Part shown: positions 17,038-26,108 of the stretch, piece by piece
Layout: each line of letters begins with the position of its first letter
Numbering within the stretch: the stretch's first letter is position 1
Assembly (NCBI GenBank): GCA_014238905.1
Contig: JABAAE010000006.1
Location: 186,001 to 250,000 of the forward strand
From: Planctomycetota bacterium
GTDB lineage: Bacteria > Planctomycetota > Planctomycetia > Pirellulales > Pirellulaceae
Length of the DNA: 64,000 nucleotides
Reading direction: 5' to 3'
Translations under genes and position numbers: made by a program
Notes under the pieces: generated by a model
Told to the model about the DNA's origin: nothing
Database searches by the model: none
The model's input: only the letters and a program-made list of their open reading frames with translations

Positions 17038-18258
17038 CTATTTATCAAATGTGAGCCGGATATCATCAAAAGAAGCGGAACCGGTCGCTCCAAAAAGCCC
17101 GATTCTAATCAGTGCTTCCCGAGCATTCGTAGGAACCCTCGTTTCCTTATAGAAGCGTTGCCAGTCTCTGGTCCCTCGAAACGGCCCCACCTCCATTCGC
17201 CCCAGATCTCGACGTAAATCATCATAAAAGGTAACCGTCGCACTGGGTAAATCAAAAGGAAAAAGGCCTGGCTTGACCTCTTGGCATTGAAACGAAAGCG
17301 ACAATTTTAGTTGCTTGATTTTTCGTCCATCGATGGCAAATCCCTGCATTAAATGGGAAGGACTGCCCTGATCGTCATTTTCGAAGGTGATATGGTAGTC
17401 ACCGCGAGGTGACTGCTCGTCTTTGACCCACTTCATCTTTCGCTGATAATACCAGCCCGGCATAAAATCGAATGTCAATGGCTTCAGCTCAAAGTCACCG
17501 TTGGCAACAGCCGGTTTCAAGGGGTCCGGTCGAACCAGTCGCTTGTCTTCGGCATTCCCCGTCATCGGAACAAAAAGAGTCGGACGAAGAGCCACAGAAT
17601 CCAGTTTTCCATCACGCTTTCTGAACAGGTAGAGAGTTTGCTGATACCTTTCTCCAACCGGAACCACCATCAACCCACCCTCTGCCAATTGATCCACCAA
17701 GGGTTGTGGTACTTTTTCAGGAGAGCAGGTGACAATTATTTTCTGAAATGGCGCGTGCTGCTTCCATCCTTTAAAGCCATCACCAATTTTTGTGTAGATG
17801 TTATCGTATTTCAATTTTTTCAGGGTTCGAGCAGCTCGCTCCCCCAGTGATTTGACGATCTCAATAGAATAAACCTCGTCGACCAAGGGACTCAAGACCG
17901 CAGCTTGATATCCACTTCCGGTTCCAATTTCAAGAACCTTGTCGGTTGGCCGGGGATCGATTGATTCGGTCATGTAGGCCACTATGAATGGCGAGGAAAT
18001 CGTTTGACTCGCTCCAATGGGCACTCCAGCATCAAGATAGGCTTTGCTCCTCATCTTGATCGGCATAAATTCATGCCTCTCAGTCTCCAGAATCGATTCA
18101 ATGACTCGGGGGTTCTTAATCCCGGCGCCCACCACCGCTTTCTCGACCATGCTTGAACGAAGGATTTGGAATTCTTTTTTTGATTGCGCGGACGCTATGG
18201 CTCCGATGCAATAAACACTGACAATCAGGCAAATTCTGAAAAGTGGAGAGTTATTCAC
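17038..18258 (-). CDS. pcm: Exported protein-L-isoaspartate O-methyltransferase with a C-terminal beta domain
   Basis: Encodes 406 residues from a GTG start preceded by a purine-rich AGAAGAAG. Residues 1-25 form a signal peptide ending GAIASAQS. Residues about 35-230 are a full PCMT domain: GASQTISSPFIVAYM, the S-adenosylmethionine loop VLEIGTGSGYQAAVL near residue 108, and the conserved VTCSPEKVPQPLVDQL. PCMT methylates isoaspartyl residues in aged proteins to start their repair. The remaining 170 residues look like a beta-sandwich (NGDFELKPLTFDFMPGWYYQ to ASFDDIRLTF), similar to carbohydrate-binding or adhesion modules. Normal PCMT is about 210 residues and cytoplasmic, so export and the extra domain are the unusual points. 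Confidence 0.88.
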   Translation of the reverse strand: MNNSPLFRICLIVSVYCIGAIASAQSKKEFQILRSSMVEKAVVGAGIKNPRVIESILETERHEFMPIKMRSKAYLDAGVPIGASQTISSPFIVAYMTESIDPRPTDKVLEIGTGSGYQAAVLSPLVDEVYSIEIVKSLGERAARTLKKLKYDNIYTKIGDGFKGWKQHAPFQKIIVTCSPEKVPQPLVDQLAEGGLMVVPVGERYQQTLYLFRKRDGKLDSVALRPTLFVPMTGNAEDKRLVRPDPLKPAVANGDFELKPLTFDFMPGWYYQRKMKWVKDEQSPRGDYHITFENDDQGSPSHLMQGFAIDGRKIKQLKLSLSFQCQEVKPGLFPFDLPSATVTFYDDLRRDLGRMEVGPFRGTRDWQRFYKETRVPTNAREALIRIGLFGATGSASFDDIRLTFDK

Positions 18259-18498
18259 GAGCTTCTTCTTTCAACAAATCGAGGGAGCGACTGTCCATAA
18301 TAGTTTATTTCGGGTCCACCTACCAAAAAGCCCCTTCTCACGGGAATCCGGCCGCCATTAATGACAAATGAGAATGAAACATGAAAGCTGATGATTGAAC
18401 GCCATGCTGCTTACTTTTGCATAACATTTCATCCCGATGGCATTTTCAGGCCAACAATGTATTGACAGAATCCGCTTCTGTTCCACCCTATTACAAAA

Positions 18499-19926
18499 TC
18501 ATTGCTGTTTTGCCTGAAACGTCTCAGGCTTTTTCACGACGATGGCAACAGGATGGGGCAAGGCGGCGTTTTTGTGCCCTACTTTGTCATTCAAACGAAC
18601 TTGAATCAAATGAGAGCCGGGAGGCAGGTTAGGGATTTGAATTCGGAAGAACATGTAAAAGTCAGTTCGTGATGTTTGACAATTATCACGGATATCCGCA
18701 AAACTGGTGACATGATCGGTCTCGCCATCAGCATTAAGGAATTGAACCTGCGCATCAAATCGGCAAACATGTGTTTGCGGAGCATCACTTTTACCGCTGG
18801 AAACCTGAGATACCTCAACGCTTTTTTCTTCGGTGAAATTCTCAATTTCACAATACACCAGAATTTCGTCACCAGGCCGAAACTGCAGGTTTGAGAATTT
18901 TTTTACTTTTCCAAATCCCTCTACTTCGGTGCAAATGGCCACATTTTTAATCTTTAGATCGGCCGAATGGGAAACTTCGTTGATCGCTTCTTTTAGCCTT
19001 GAAATCAACTGACAACTGTCGATGGGTTGACCATCTCCCGCGGAAAGAACGCCGGTGAATGCCTCAAAATGATGCTTCGGTAAGGACGATTTAAAATCCT
19101 GAAATCGGGTGACCCAATCGACGAGAGATCCTTCTTCATCCAGTGATTGCAGAACAACCAGAAAATTCTTCAACCTCTCCGCTTCCGCCAAGCCAATTTG
19201 CTGGCTATTCAACTCTTCTTCCAAATGGGAGACGGTGGCCTCGAGGCTGTCACGCCATGTGATTTCCGATTGACGTTGATCTCGGCCGGACAACCCTTGA
19301 AAAGCATCAGTGCCAGTTAAGGGGACCAACGGAGTGAAAGACATTATTGGAGGCTGAATCAATGCGGCGCTAGTATCCAAGGATTTGTATTCTTTGGATG
19401 TTGGAGAATCAACGATCTGAATCACTTGAGAATTGACTTCAATTCGATCCGCGGAATCGCCACCGAGTTGGACAGGCCCGTTCGTCTGATGAATTGAACT
19501 ACTTTGGGGGTCCAACCTGTTTAATATTTTCTCCCTGTCATTTTGAACTTCCTGTTCGATTCGCTGCCAGTACGACGCCGCTGGTTTGCTGACATCGTCA
19601 CCACGAGATTCCAGCCCCGAACCGATTGCAGATTTTGAAGGATCATCCAGCAAATCCGACCGGCGGAGCTGATTGGTGGAGCGGTTTGAATTAGTTTGGT
19701 CCCTTGGAGCCGGTTGGTCCGGAGAATTGAGGCGTTTGGGATTTTCCGGAGAAGATTCGGAGGATCTTAGGCCGCTTTCCAGAGATTCACTATCCCGCCC
19801 AGTATTTTCGGAGACGTAAGAGGACATGGCTGTATCAATGGCCTGATCCACGTCAAAGATCATATGACAGCCCATTGAAGCGACACAAAAGAAAACGATA
19901 GATGTAGACAACCAAATCCGTATCAT
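18499..19926 (-). CDS. Lipoprotein of unknown function, 475 residues
   Basis: The N terminus is a lipoprotein signal with the lipobox ASMGC, acylated cysteine at residue 20. Residues 40-170 are polar and low in complexity (Ser, Asp, Asn, Arg), likely disordered. Residues about 215-320 are helical (SLEATVSHLEEELNSQQ, then LKNFLVVLQSLDEEGSLVDW). The last 140 residues form a beta-rich domain that starts near NVAICTEVEGFGKVKKF and ends in a sandwich strand PPGSHLIQVRLNDK. The start is a plain ATG without a clear ribosome binding site. I recognise no family. It is likely attached to a membrane facing the periplasm. Confidence 0.8.
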   Translation of the reverse strand: MIRIWLSTSIVFFCVASMGCHMIFDVDQAIDTAMSSYVSENTGRDSESLESGLRSSESSPENPKRLNSPDQPAPRDQTNSNRSTNQLRRSDLLDDPSKSAIGSGLESRGDDVSKPAASYWQRIEQEVQNDREKILNRLDPQSSSIHQTNGPVQLGGDSADRIEVNSQVIQIVDSPTSKEYKSLDTSAALIQPPIMSFTPLVPLTGTDAFQGLSGRDQRQSEITWRDSLEATVSHLEEELNSQQIGLAEAERLKNFLVVLQSLDEEGSLVDWVTRFQDFKSSLPKHHFEAFTGVLSAGDGQPIDSCQLISRLKEAINEVSHSADLKIKNVAICTEVEGFGKVKKFSNLQFRPGDEILVYCEIENFTEEKSVEVSQVSSGKSDAPQTHVCRFDAQVQFLNADGETDHVTSFADIRDNCQTSRTDFYMFFRIQIPNLPPGSHLIQVRLNDKVGHKNAALPHPVAIVVKKPETFQAKQQ

Positions 19927-20108
19927 AGTTGCGCAAACAGGGAGGAATCGTGCAAACGTTGGCGGATGCTAGTCGTTACACGACTTCGACGCAATATTGC
20001 ACAAATAGAATTGCGATTTTACTCCCTTCCTTTTCCCCGAGTTATCAGTGGAATGCTGTCGTTTTCTTGGCAATACCGGCAACGCTAGCAAAGCGCAGGA
20101 AAGAACTA

Positions 20109-21191
20109 TTAGGAAATTTCGACGTGATGATCTACCAAGCCAAAAAGCAATTTTTCAAGAGCAATCCGCGCCCGCGAGCCATGAGAATGACTGGACTTGA
20201 GAGCTAGATCACATTCCAACAACATCCGGTAATACTGTAGTCCTTTTCTTCGTCCTATTTTTTTCAATTGTTGAATGGCTTTTTTTTGCTCAGCCGGGTA
20301 GCGGTAACCGGCAGATTCCAGGACTTCATTGGTGTTCTGTCGGATTCCTTTTCGACTGTACCGGGTTGCCGCCTCGAATGCCGATGCTACACGACGCAAC
20401 GACCAACCAATTTGACCCAGCAAGGCATTTGGCGAATCGCCATTTTGCAGCAAGCGATCCAAGAGAGACAAGGCTTCACCTGTTTTCCCCGACAATGCCA
20501 AATCAACCAGTTCCCAAACTGTTTTGACCTGCCAACCCCCAACATAGTCATCAATATGTTCGATGGTGACGGCTGTTTTTTCGTCAAGATACAACGAAAG
20601 CTTTGCCAGATTTTGATCAATAATTCCCAGATCAGGACCAACCAGATCCATCAAATGCTCAATCACCGCCAGACTCAGTTTTAGGCGATAGTTTTTTTTG
20701 CCCCAATGCGTAGCCCATTTTGCCAAACCGCGGTAATCAATTGATTTGCCGTTTCTTGACGTAGGCAATCGACAATCTACCTGCATACCGGATTTATCCA
20801 AGGCCTTGTAAATCCTGGTATTGCTTCGCCAGCCGCCCACCTCGATGATCAACACACCTGATCCAACTGCGGCAGGTATCCATCGCTCCAGTTCTTCGCG
20901 GTAATTGGAGACAAATTTATCCGCATCAGCCAAGCAAACGACTCGAGGCCCATCGCCGCCGAAAAGCGAAACAGTTGACAAGTCATCACGAACATCCATC
21001 CAAGTTGTCCGGTCCGCGTCCATTTTGGAAAAATTGACTTCCGCGGTGGAATCAGAAAGAAAAGCATCCCGGATTTTCCGGAGACAGATTGTTTTCAGAA
21101 AATTCTCGTCGCCGAAAAGGACGATGACACCAGACTGGATTTTCGCCGGATCGGTTTCAAAAAATTCGAACGCATGCAAGGTGTTGGACAT
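20109..21191 (-). CDS. holA: DNA polymerase III subunit delta
   Basis: Encodes 360 residues from the ATG at 21191 (MSNTLHAFEFF); the frame is open to 21230 but those residues are not family-like. The delta subunit opens the sliding clamp ring and is part of the clamp loader. The domain order fits: an AAA-like N-terminal region with IVLFGDENFLKTICLRKIR, DDLSTVSLFGGDGPRVVCLAD, then the middle QNLAKLSLYLDEKTAVTIEHID and the helical collar with LSLLDRLLQNGDSPNALLGQ. No Walker A is expected or seen. Length is normal for the family. Confidence 0.9.
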   Translation of the reverse strand: MSNTLHAFEFFETDPAKIQSGVIVLFGDENFLKTICLRKIRDAFLSDSTAEVNFSKMDADRTTWMDVRDDLSTVSLFGGDGPRVVCLADADKFVSNYREELERWIPAAVGSGVLIIEVGGWRSNTRIYKALDKSGMQVDCRLPTSRNGKSIDYRGLAKWATHWGKKNYRLKLSLAVIEHLMDLVGPDLGIIDQNLAKLSLYLDEKTAVTIEHIDDYVGGWQVKTVWELVDLALSGKTGEALSLLDRLLQNGDSPNALLGQIGWSLRRVASAFEAATRYSRKGIRQNTNEVLESAGYRYPAEQKKAIQQLKKIGRRKGLQYYRMLLECDLALKSSHSHGSRARIALEKLLFGLVDHHVEIS

Positions 21192-21332
21192 CGACGAACA
21201 ACTGCAAAAACCCGGGAATGAAAACGGCACCGGGGACTCATTCTAACGATAACGACGTACTTGGACAGAAGCCGAACAACAAATTTTATTTTTCGCAACC
21301 AAATTGAGATGATCACCGATGCACTCAGATGA

Positions 21333-23342
21333 TTATTGAATCGGCCTGACAGAGCGAATCATGCCTCTTGGATTTAAGCCGGACAGGTCGATCGATTGGG
21401 ATGTCTGGTGAACATTTCGATTTCCAGCAGCATCGACAGCCTCAATCCGAAGGAAAACTCTGCGCGGGATGCGGTCGGTGACTGGCCATTTGAATTGACT
21501 CGAATTCGGCAACTTCTCGACGATCACCTGCCAAGGTCCGTCCAAATTAACACTATAAAACAGTGTGATCGGTTTTGCGGCAAAGCGTTTGTCGACAGCC
21601 CGCCAATTAACGATAAGCTTACCGGCATCCTTTTTTCTTCCAAATGGAAGTGATGCCAGTTCAACACTTGGCTTGGTTGTATCAACTTCGACCCAAACGT
21701 CGGCAGAATCACCCTTGGTAGGCTGGAGCGACTCCAATCCATCATTGGTTTGAATACGCAGGCGAAAACCATAGACTCCGTCGTCGTCGACATCAATCAG
21801 AACCGGACTTTGTCGATCCTGATCAATCGATTGCATCTGCCAGCTTCCGCCCCCATTTTCGGTCACCCAAATTTCGAGTTTAGCGATGTCGTCCGCTCGG
21901 ATGTGGTCCACCTGATAGTCCAACTCAAATTTTCGAGAATTGGAAAGTTTCGCGTACTCACCATCTGGAATTCGATTCAGATTGGCACCCTGATTAAAGT
22001 CCTGCCGGGTCTGATTGATCGATTGCTGGGTGGACGCAAACATCGAGGAGCTGTTTTTCTTTGGAGATCTAAAATTAGGATCATTGACTCGGGAGGGAAT
22101 CGATACCGGTCCGCTCTGTGAACTAACGTCTGCTTGACTCTTTTCCGGCTTGCGATAATCCGCCTCCGAAGGGGTATTGCTGTTAAAATCCTGTGTGAAT
22201 CCCGATTGACCCAACACATGCCAACCCTGTCGAACCTCGGAACTTGCCAATTCTGGACGGCGATCGAATGCATTTAAGCCGACCGATTCTGCGCCGTCCT
22301 CCTTGTCCTGCTGAAGAACCTTGGAATACGGATCGACACCAGGCGGGCGAACTCCAATGGCAACTTCGGAAGAAGTCATTTCTTGTCGCCTGTCGGAACG
22401 GCCAGTAACCGATTCGGCTTTATCGAACGTAATCCTTGAATCTTGTCTCCGCAGAGCGGTTCTTGGTAGGTTAATACGCCGGGTGAGAATGGTCACATTC
22501 CCAGCCTTATCAGCAATGGAAAATCGAATATTAATCGCTACATTGCTGGTCTGAGCATGAAATGCGATTTCTTCGTCGATCATCGTTCCAGACCCATCAA
22601 TGAACTTCGGCAATTGTACAGACCTCCAAGCGACGGCAGGTTGTCCCCAGCTTGAAGTTGACTGGTATTGGATTTTTAGGGAGTCCACATCGAGATTTGG
22701 GTCGCCGCCACGAAGGGCTACCACCACCCTGCCCACCGAATCGGTTTTCAAACTCACATTTAGCTGTGGTTTTCCTGAGTCAATTGCAATCACAAGCTCT
22801 GGTTTCAAGTTTTTTTCGGGGATCGTCGAGCCCAAAGTCTTGACGGCAAACCAGTATTCTCCATCGCGAGATGCCCGAAATGGAAACTCTTTTGCAGTCG
22901 GAAGCTGGCGGCTATAGAGAGACCAACTAACCCCCTTATCCTGAGAAATATGAAGCTGCACTTCACGGATGGGGCCCGAATCGGTGCTCACTGAGAAAGG
23001 TACACCGAATGCGGTCTGCCGGGTAACAATTGGACTCGGAGATGTCGGTTGAGTCACTCGCTCGGGAGCAACTTGATTCACACTCGATTCTGGGGAATCT
23101 TCGGGCGTTGATCGCACCTGCCGCCATAACGGATCAGTGAATTCGGCTTGCGCAACGGCCAATTTCCCTCCAGAAATAGTCAGGCAAAGACCCGTCAGCA
23201 GCATGAGGCAGTTGACTGATTTGATATGGTGATCAGTGAAGGCCGAAAACAAGCTCGATGCCAATGACCAGCCATCTCCTTGCGGAAGAGAAACCACAAA
23301 AAACAACCTACAACTGCTTTGACTGGACTGCTTGGTAAACAT
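21333..23342 (-). CDS. Large exported beta-sandwich protein, unknown function
   Basis: Encodes 669 residues. I chose the ATG at 23342 because GAAGGG lies 5 bases before it; the ATG at 23360 lacks such a site. The N terminus is long for a signal, with the hydrophobic run VNCLMLLTGLCLTISGG about 45 residues in, then AVAQA. The mature protein contains several Ig or Fn3-like units, each with a strand pattern such as VQLHISQDKGVSWSLYSRQ and LEIWVTENGGGSWQMQSID; these resemble BNR/Asp-box-like turns (x-D/N-x-G-x-S/T-W). A low-complexity linker lies at about 300-450. The C terminus has another such unit. It is presumably a secreted or envelope protein. No catalytic site recognised. Confidence 0.82.
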   Translation of the reverse strand: MFTKQSSQSSCRLFFVVSLPQGDGWSLASSLFSAFTDHHIKSVNCLMLLTGLCLTISGGKLAVAQAEFTDPLWRQVRSTPEDSPESSVNQVAPERVTQPTSPSPIVTRQTAFGVPFSVSTDSGPIREVQLHISQDKGVSWSLYSRQLPTAKEFPFRASRDGEYWFAVKTLGSTIPEKNLKPELVIAIDSGKPQLNVSLKTDSVGRVVVALRGGDPNLDVDSLKIQYQSTSSWGQPAVAWRSVQLPKFIDGSGTMIDEEIAFHAQTSNVAINIRFSIADKAGNVTILTRRINLPRTALRRQDSRITFDKAESVTGRSDRRQEMTSSEVAIGVRPPGVDPYSKVLQQDKEDGAESVGLNAFDRRPELASSEVRQGWHVLGQSGFTQDFNSNTPSEADYRKPEKSQADVSSQSGPVSIPSRVNDPNFRSPKKNSSSMFASTQQSINQTRQDFNQGANLNRIPDGEYAKLSNSRKFELDYQVDHIRADDIAKLEIWVTENGGGSWQMQSIDQDRQSPVLIDVDDDGVYGFRLRIQTNDGLESLQPTKGDSADVWVEVDTTKPSVELASLPFGRKKDAGKLIVNWRAVDKRFAAKPITLFYSVNLDGPWQVIVEKLPNSSQFKWPVTDRIPRRVFLRIEAVDAAGNRNVHQTSQSIDLSGLNPRGMIRSVRPIQ

Positions 23343-23622
23343 GAAAACCCTTCGATTCATAGACAAAAACCGGCGATTGCAGATTTCGGCTTATTCGAAA
23401 TCGACTTGTGCTAGCAGGAATATCAAGCGGTTTTCAATCAAGTTTTGAATTGACTTCATTTTGGGTTGGGTTTGTAACTATTGGAAAAGAGAAATCGTTT
23501 CTCACGGTACAGGGCGTTACACGCGAACGGATCGACACGAAATGACCAAGATCGTGATCTGAGCGTGACCGACCAAAACCTGCGTCGGTACGATCCAGCA
23601 GCGGAATCACGCTATCCAGCAT

Positions 23623-25182
23623 TCAGTTTCTCAGGCCCCTGGGCACGACAACCCGTTCAATGACCTCAAAGGCTCCTTGCGCAAGGATTGCCATAACAGC
23701 CGCTGGCACCGCTCCCTGAAGAATCAGCTGAGTATCCGAAAGTCGAACACCAGAAAAGATGGGTTGACCGTAGCCACCCCCTCCGATCATCGCACCCAGA
23801 CATGCGAAACCAACGTTAATCACCGCAGCGGTCTTCACTCCACTTAATATCGACGGCATCGCCAAAGGCAATTCGATTCTCCACAGCTTTGCCCAACGAC
23901 TCAGCCCTAATGCATCCGCTGATTCGCATAGACTTCCCGGGATCATGGTCAATCCCGTATAGGTGCTACGAACAATCGGCAACAGGCTGTAAATAAACAA
24001 AGCGATGATGACGGGAACAATACTGGATCCCAATCCTGGCCTGCCAAGAATCCAACGTCCACACCATTCTGTGGGAGCAATCAGCACGACCAGTAGCGCG
24101 ATTCCCGGCACGGTTTGAAGAACCCCGATGGTCCCCAAAACACATTGCCCCAGTGCTCTTTGCTTGGCCGCGATTATCCCCAATGGGATCGCTACAAAGA
24201 TACAGGCCACCAGAGACATACGAACAAGATCGAGATGATCAATAGTATTTCTACCAATGTTCCGCCAAATCGAATCACGTTCTATTTCAACTCTAATTCC
24301 GAATTCATTTTCCAGGAATTCCTGCGCGACCTTGGTTTCGGAATACTTGTCGATTTCACATCGAGCATTCAAACCAATCATCTGATCATTGGTGATACGA
24401 TTTTCGAATGATCGAATCAAATCTGCAAACTGTCGATTCTCATTCTCTAATCCCGCCCGATAGAGAAATACAGCGTCGTAACTCGGAAAAAACTCCAGGT
24501 CATCTTCCAGTACAAGAATGTTCAAGGACTGGATTTTGGAATCCGTCGAATAAACGTCAATCACATCGGCTGCCCCCGACTCAAGCTGACGATAGGTTAA
24601 TGCATGGTCATTTCCTTTTGGCTTCTGGATATTGATACCGTACTTCATTGCCAACTGCGTCCAACCATCCTCCCTTTCGAGGAATTCCTGGCTCAAAGAA
24701 AATCGAAGGTTCTCCCGTTTTGCCAAGTCTGAAATTTTGGAAATACCAAGTTCCATCGCGCGGGACTTGAGCATGCCTATCGAATAGGTATTTTCGAATC
24801 CAATCGGATCGGTCATTTCAAGGTTAAACTTTTTCCTCAATTCCTGACGGATTTCTTCTACGGAAATGACATTGGGATCCTGGAGAATCTCATAACGAAT
24901 CGTTCCGATGTACTCCGGGTAAACATCAATCGAACGGTTCAGGAGATACTGAAAGATGATTTGGGTTCCCTGGATCTCCGATTGATGCCGGATCTTCAAA
25001 CCTTCCGACTCGCCTGCCAGCTTCACCAATTCGGCCAGAATCATATTCTCGGTATAGGATTTTGAGCCTATTGAATAATCCGAATCCGTTTCCACCCTTT
25101 TGAATTTGAATACCCAACCGCTGGGAAGGAATCCGATGGCGATCATTAGTAAACAAAGCAAGATTCCATTTCTGGCACTCAT
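23623..25182 (-). CDS. Osmoprotectant-type ABC importer, substrate-binding domain fused to permease
   Basis: Encodes 519 residues. After one N-terminal hydrophobic anchor (GILLCLLMIAIGFLPSGWVF), residues about 35-300 form an OpuAC-type binding domain: IGSKSYTENMILAELVKLAG, then IQGTQIIFQYLLNRSIDVYP, EYIGT and YSTDSKIQ, with DDLEFFPSYDAVFLYR. Residues about 315-519 are a binding-protein-dependent permease with the EAA-like ESADALGLSRWAKLWRIELP. The family imports glycine betaine, choline, carnitine or ergothioneine. Fusion is known, but in OpuF and EgtU proteins the permease comes first; here the binding domain comes first. It overlaps the ATPase gene by an ATGA junction, so the two are one operon. 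Confidence 0.92.
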   Translation of the reverse strand: MSARNGILLCLLMIAIGFLPSGWVFKFKRVETDSDYSIGSKSYTENMILAELVKLAGESEGLKIRHQSEIQGTQIIFQYLLNRSIDVYPEYIGTIRYEILQDPNVISVEEIRQELRKKFNLEMTDPIGFENTYSIGMLKSRAMELGISKISDLAKRENLRFSLSQEFLEREDGWTQLAMKYGINIQKPKGNDHALTYRQLESGAADVIDVYSTDSKIQSLNILVLEDDLEFFPSYDAVFLYRAGLENENRQFADLIRSFENRITNDQMIGLNARCEIDKYSETKVAQEFLENEFGIRVEIERDSIWRNIGRNTIDHLDLVRMSLVACIFVAIPLGIIAAKQRALGQCVLGTIGVLQTVPGIALLVVLIAPTEWCGRWILGRPGLGSSIVPVIIALFIYSLLPIVRSTYTGLTMIPGSLCESADALGLSRWAKLWRIELPLAMPSILSGVKTAAVINVGFACLGAMIGGGGYGQPIFSGVRLSDTQLILQGAVPAAVMAILAQGAFEVIERVVVPRGLRN

Positions 25183-25928
25183 GAATGAGCCTCCAGTGAA
25201 TCTAACGGACTTCGTTGAGCATTGATGAAATCCCGTACGAATGGTTCACGGGGATCACTGTTTAGATCTTGTAAACCACCGATCTGTGCCACCTGTCCCT
25301 GCTTCAGCAACACGATCGTCGATGCCAGAAATCCCGCTTCGGCAATATCATGCGTCACCACAATGACCGTTTTGTTGAGAGCGGCGAAAATTTTCCGAAG
25401 TTCGTTTTGCAAATCCGACCTGATTAACGGATCCAATGCTCCCATCGGTTCGTCTAGCAGAATAACCGAAGGATCCAGGAAAAGTGCTCTCATTAAGGCG
25501 ACCCGCTGTCTTTGGCCACCGGAAATTTCGTTAGGAAATCTATCAAACGATGATTCGGGCAAATCAGTCAGTTCAGCCAGTTCGGCAAAACGCCGGTCGA
25601 TTTCTTTCGGGCTCCAGTTCAGATAATTCGCCGTCAATACTACGTTTTGGCGAATCGTCAAATGTGGAAACAGGCCACCATCCTGAATCATGTACCCCAT
25701 CCGACGTCGGAATTCGAGTTTCGTGGAATTAGACAGGGAGATCTCGTTTAGGCGAACACTTCCAGAATCGCTGGGTATCAACCCCATGATGATTCGTAAC
25801 AGCGTAGACTTCCCACATCCACTGGGTCCCAATAGGGCCGTGGTACTTCCTTCAACAAACTCCAGGCTTAAAGGGTGGATTGCAACGGTTTCTCCAAACT
25901 TCTTAGATACATTTTCCAGGCTGAGCAT
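25179..25928 (-). CDS. ABC transporter ATP-binding protein, osmoprotectant type
   Basis: Encodes 249 residues. The start at 25928 is set by GGAGGTG 4 bases before the ATG, which rules against the ATG at 25940. Walker A is GPSGCGKST, the Q-loop lies in MIQDGGLFPHLT, the signature is ISGGQRQRVALMRAL, Walker B is VILLDEPMGALD, and the switch histidine is in VVTHD. It lacks the C-terminal CBS domains of OpuA or ProV ATPases, so osmotic gating through CBS is not expected. Its stop overlaps the start of the fused binding protein and permease (ATGA), and the two make a complete importer. Confidence 0.95.
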   Translation of the reverse strand: MLSLENVSKKFGETVAIHPLSLEFVEGSTTALLGPSGCGKSTLLRIIMGLIPSDSGSVRLNEISLSNSTKLEFRRRMGYMIQDGGLFPHLTIRQNVVLTANYLNWSPKEIDRRFAELAELTDLPESSFDRFPNEISGGQRQRVALMRALFLDPSVILLDEPMGALDPLIRSDLQNELRKIFAALNKTVIVVTHDIAEAGFLASTIVLLKQGQVAQIGGLQDLNSDPREPFVRDFINAQRSPLDSLEAHS

Positions 25929-26015
25929 CAGCACCTCCATTTACGTTCAACAAGAATCATGGAATTCTCACACCTTGTACTTAAAGCCTCTTTACGATTT
26001 TTATTTTGGAAATTT

Positions 26016-26039
26016 AAAAAAACCGGACAGTACCCGTCC
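26016..26039 (-). terminator. Weak terminator after the AhpD-like selenoprotein gene
   Basis: A short GGAC/GTCC stem (26025-26028 with 26036-26039), a 7-base loop and a seven-base A run at 26016-26022 that reads T on the minus strand. It is about 70 bases downstream of the stop at 26109. The stem is only 4 bp. Confidence 0.45.
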
Positions 26040-26108
26040 TGCGTTGGATTTAATTAGATGTCGGAGATTCGGGAATACATAATGCGTTTTGCTGAATCCG
26101 GCGATTGA

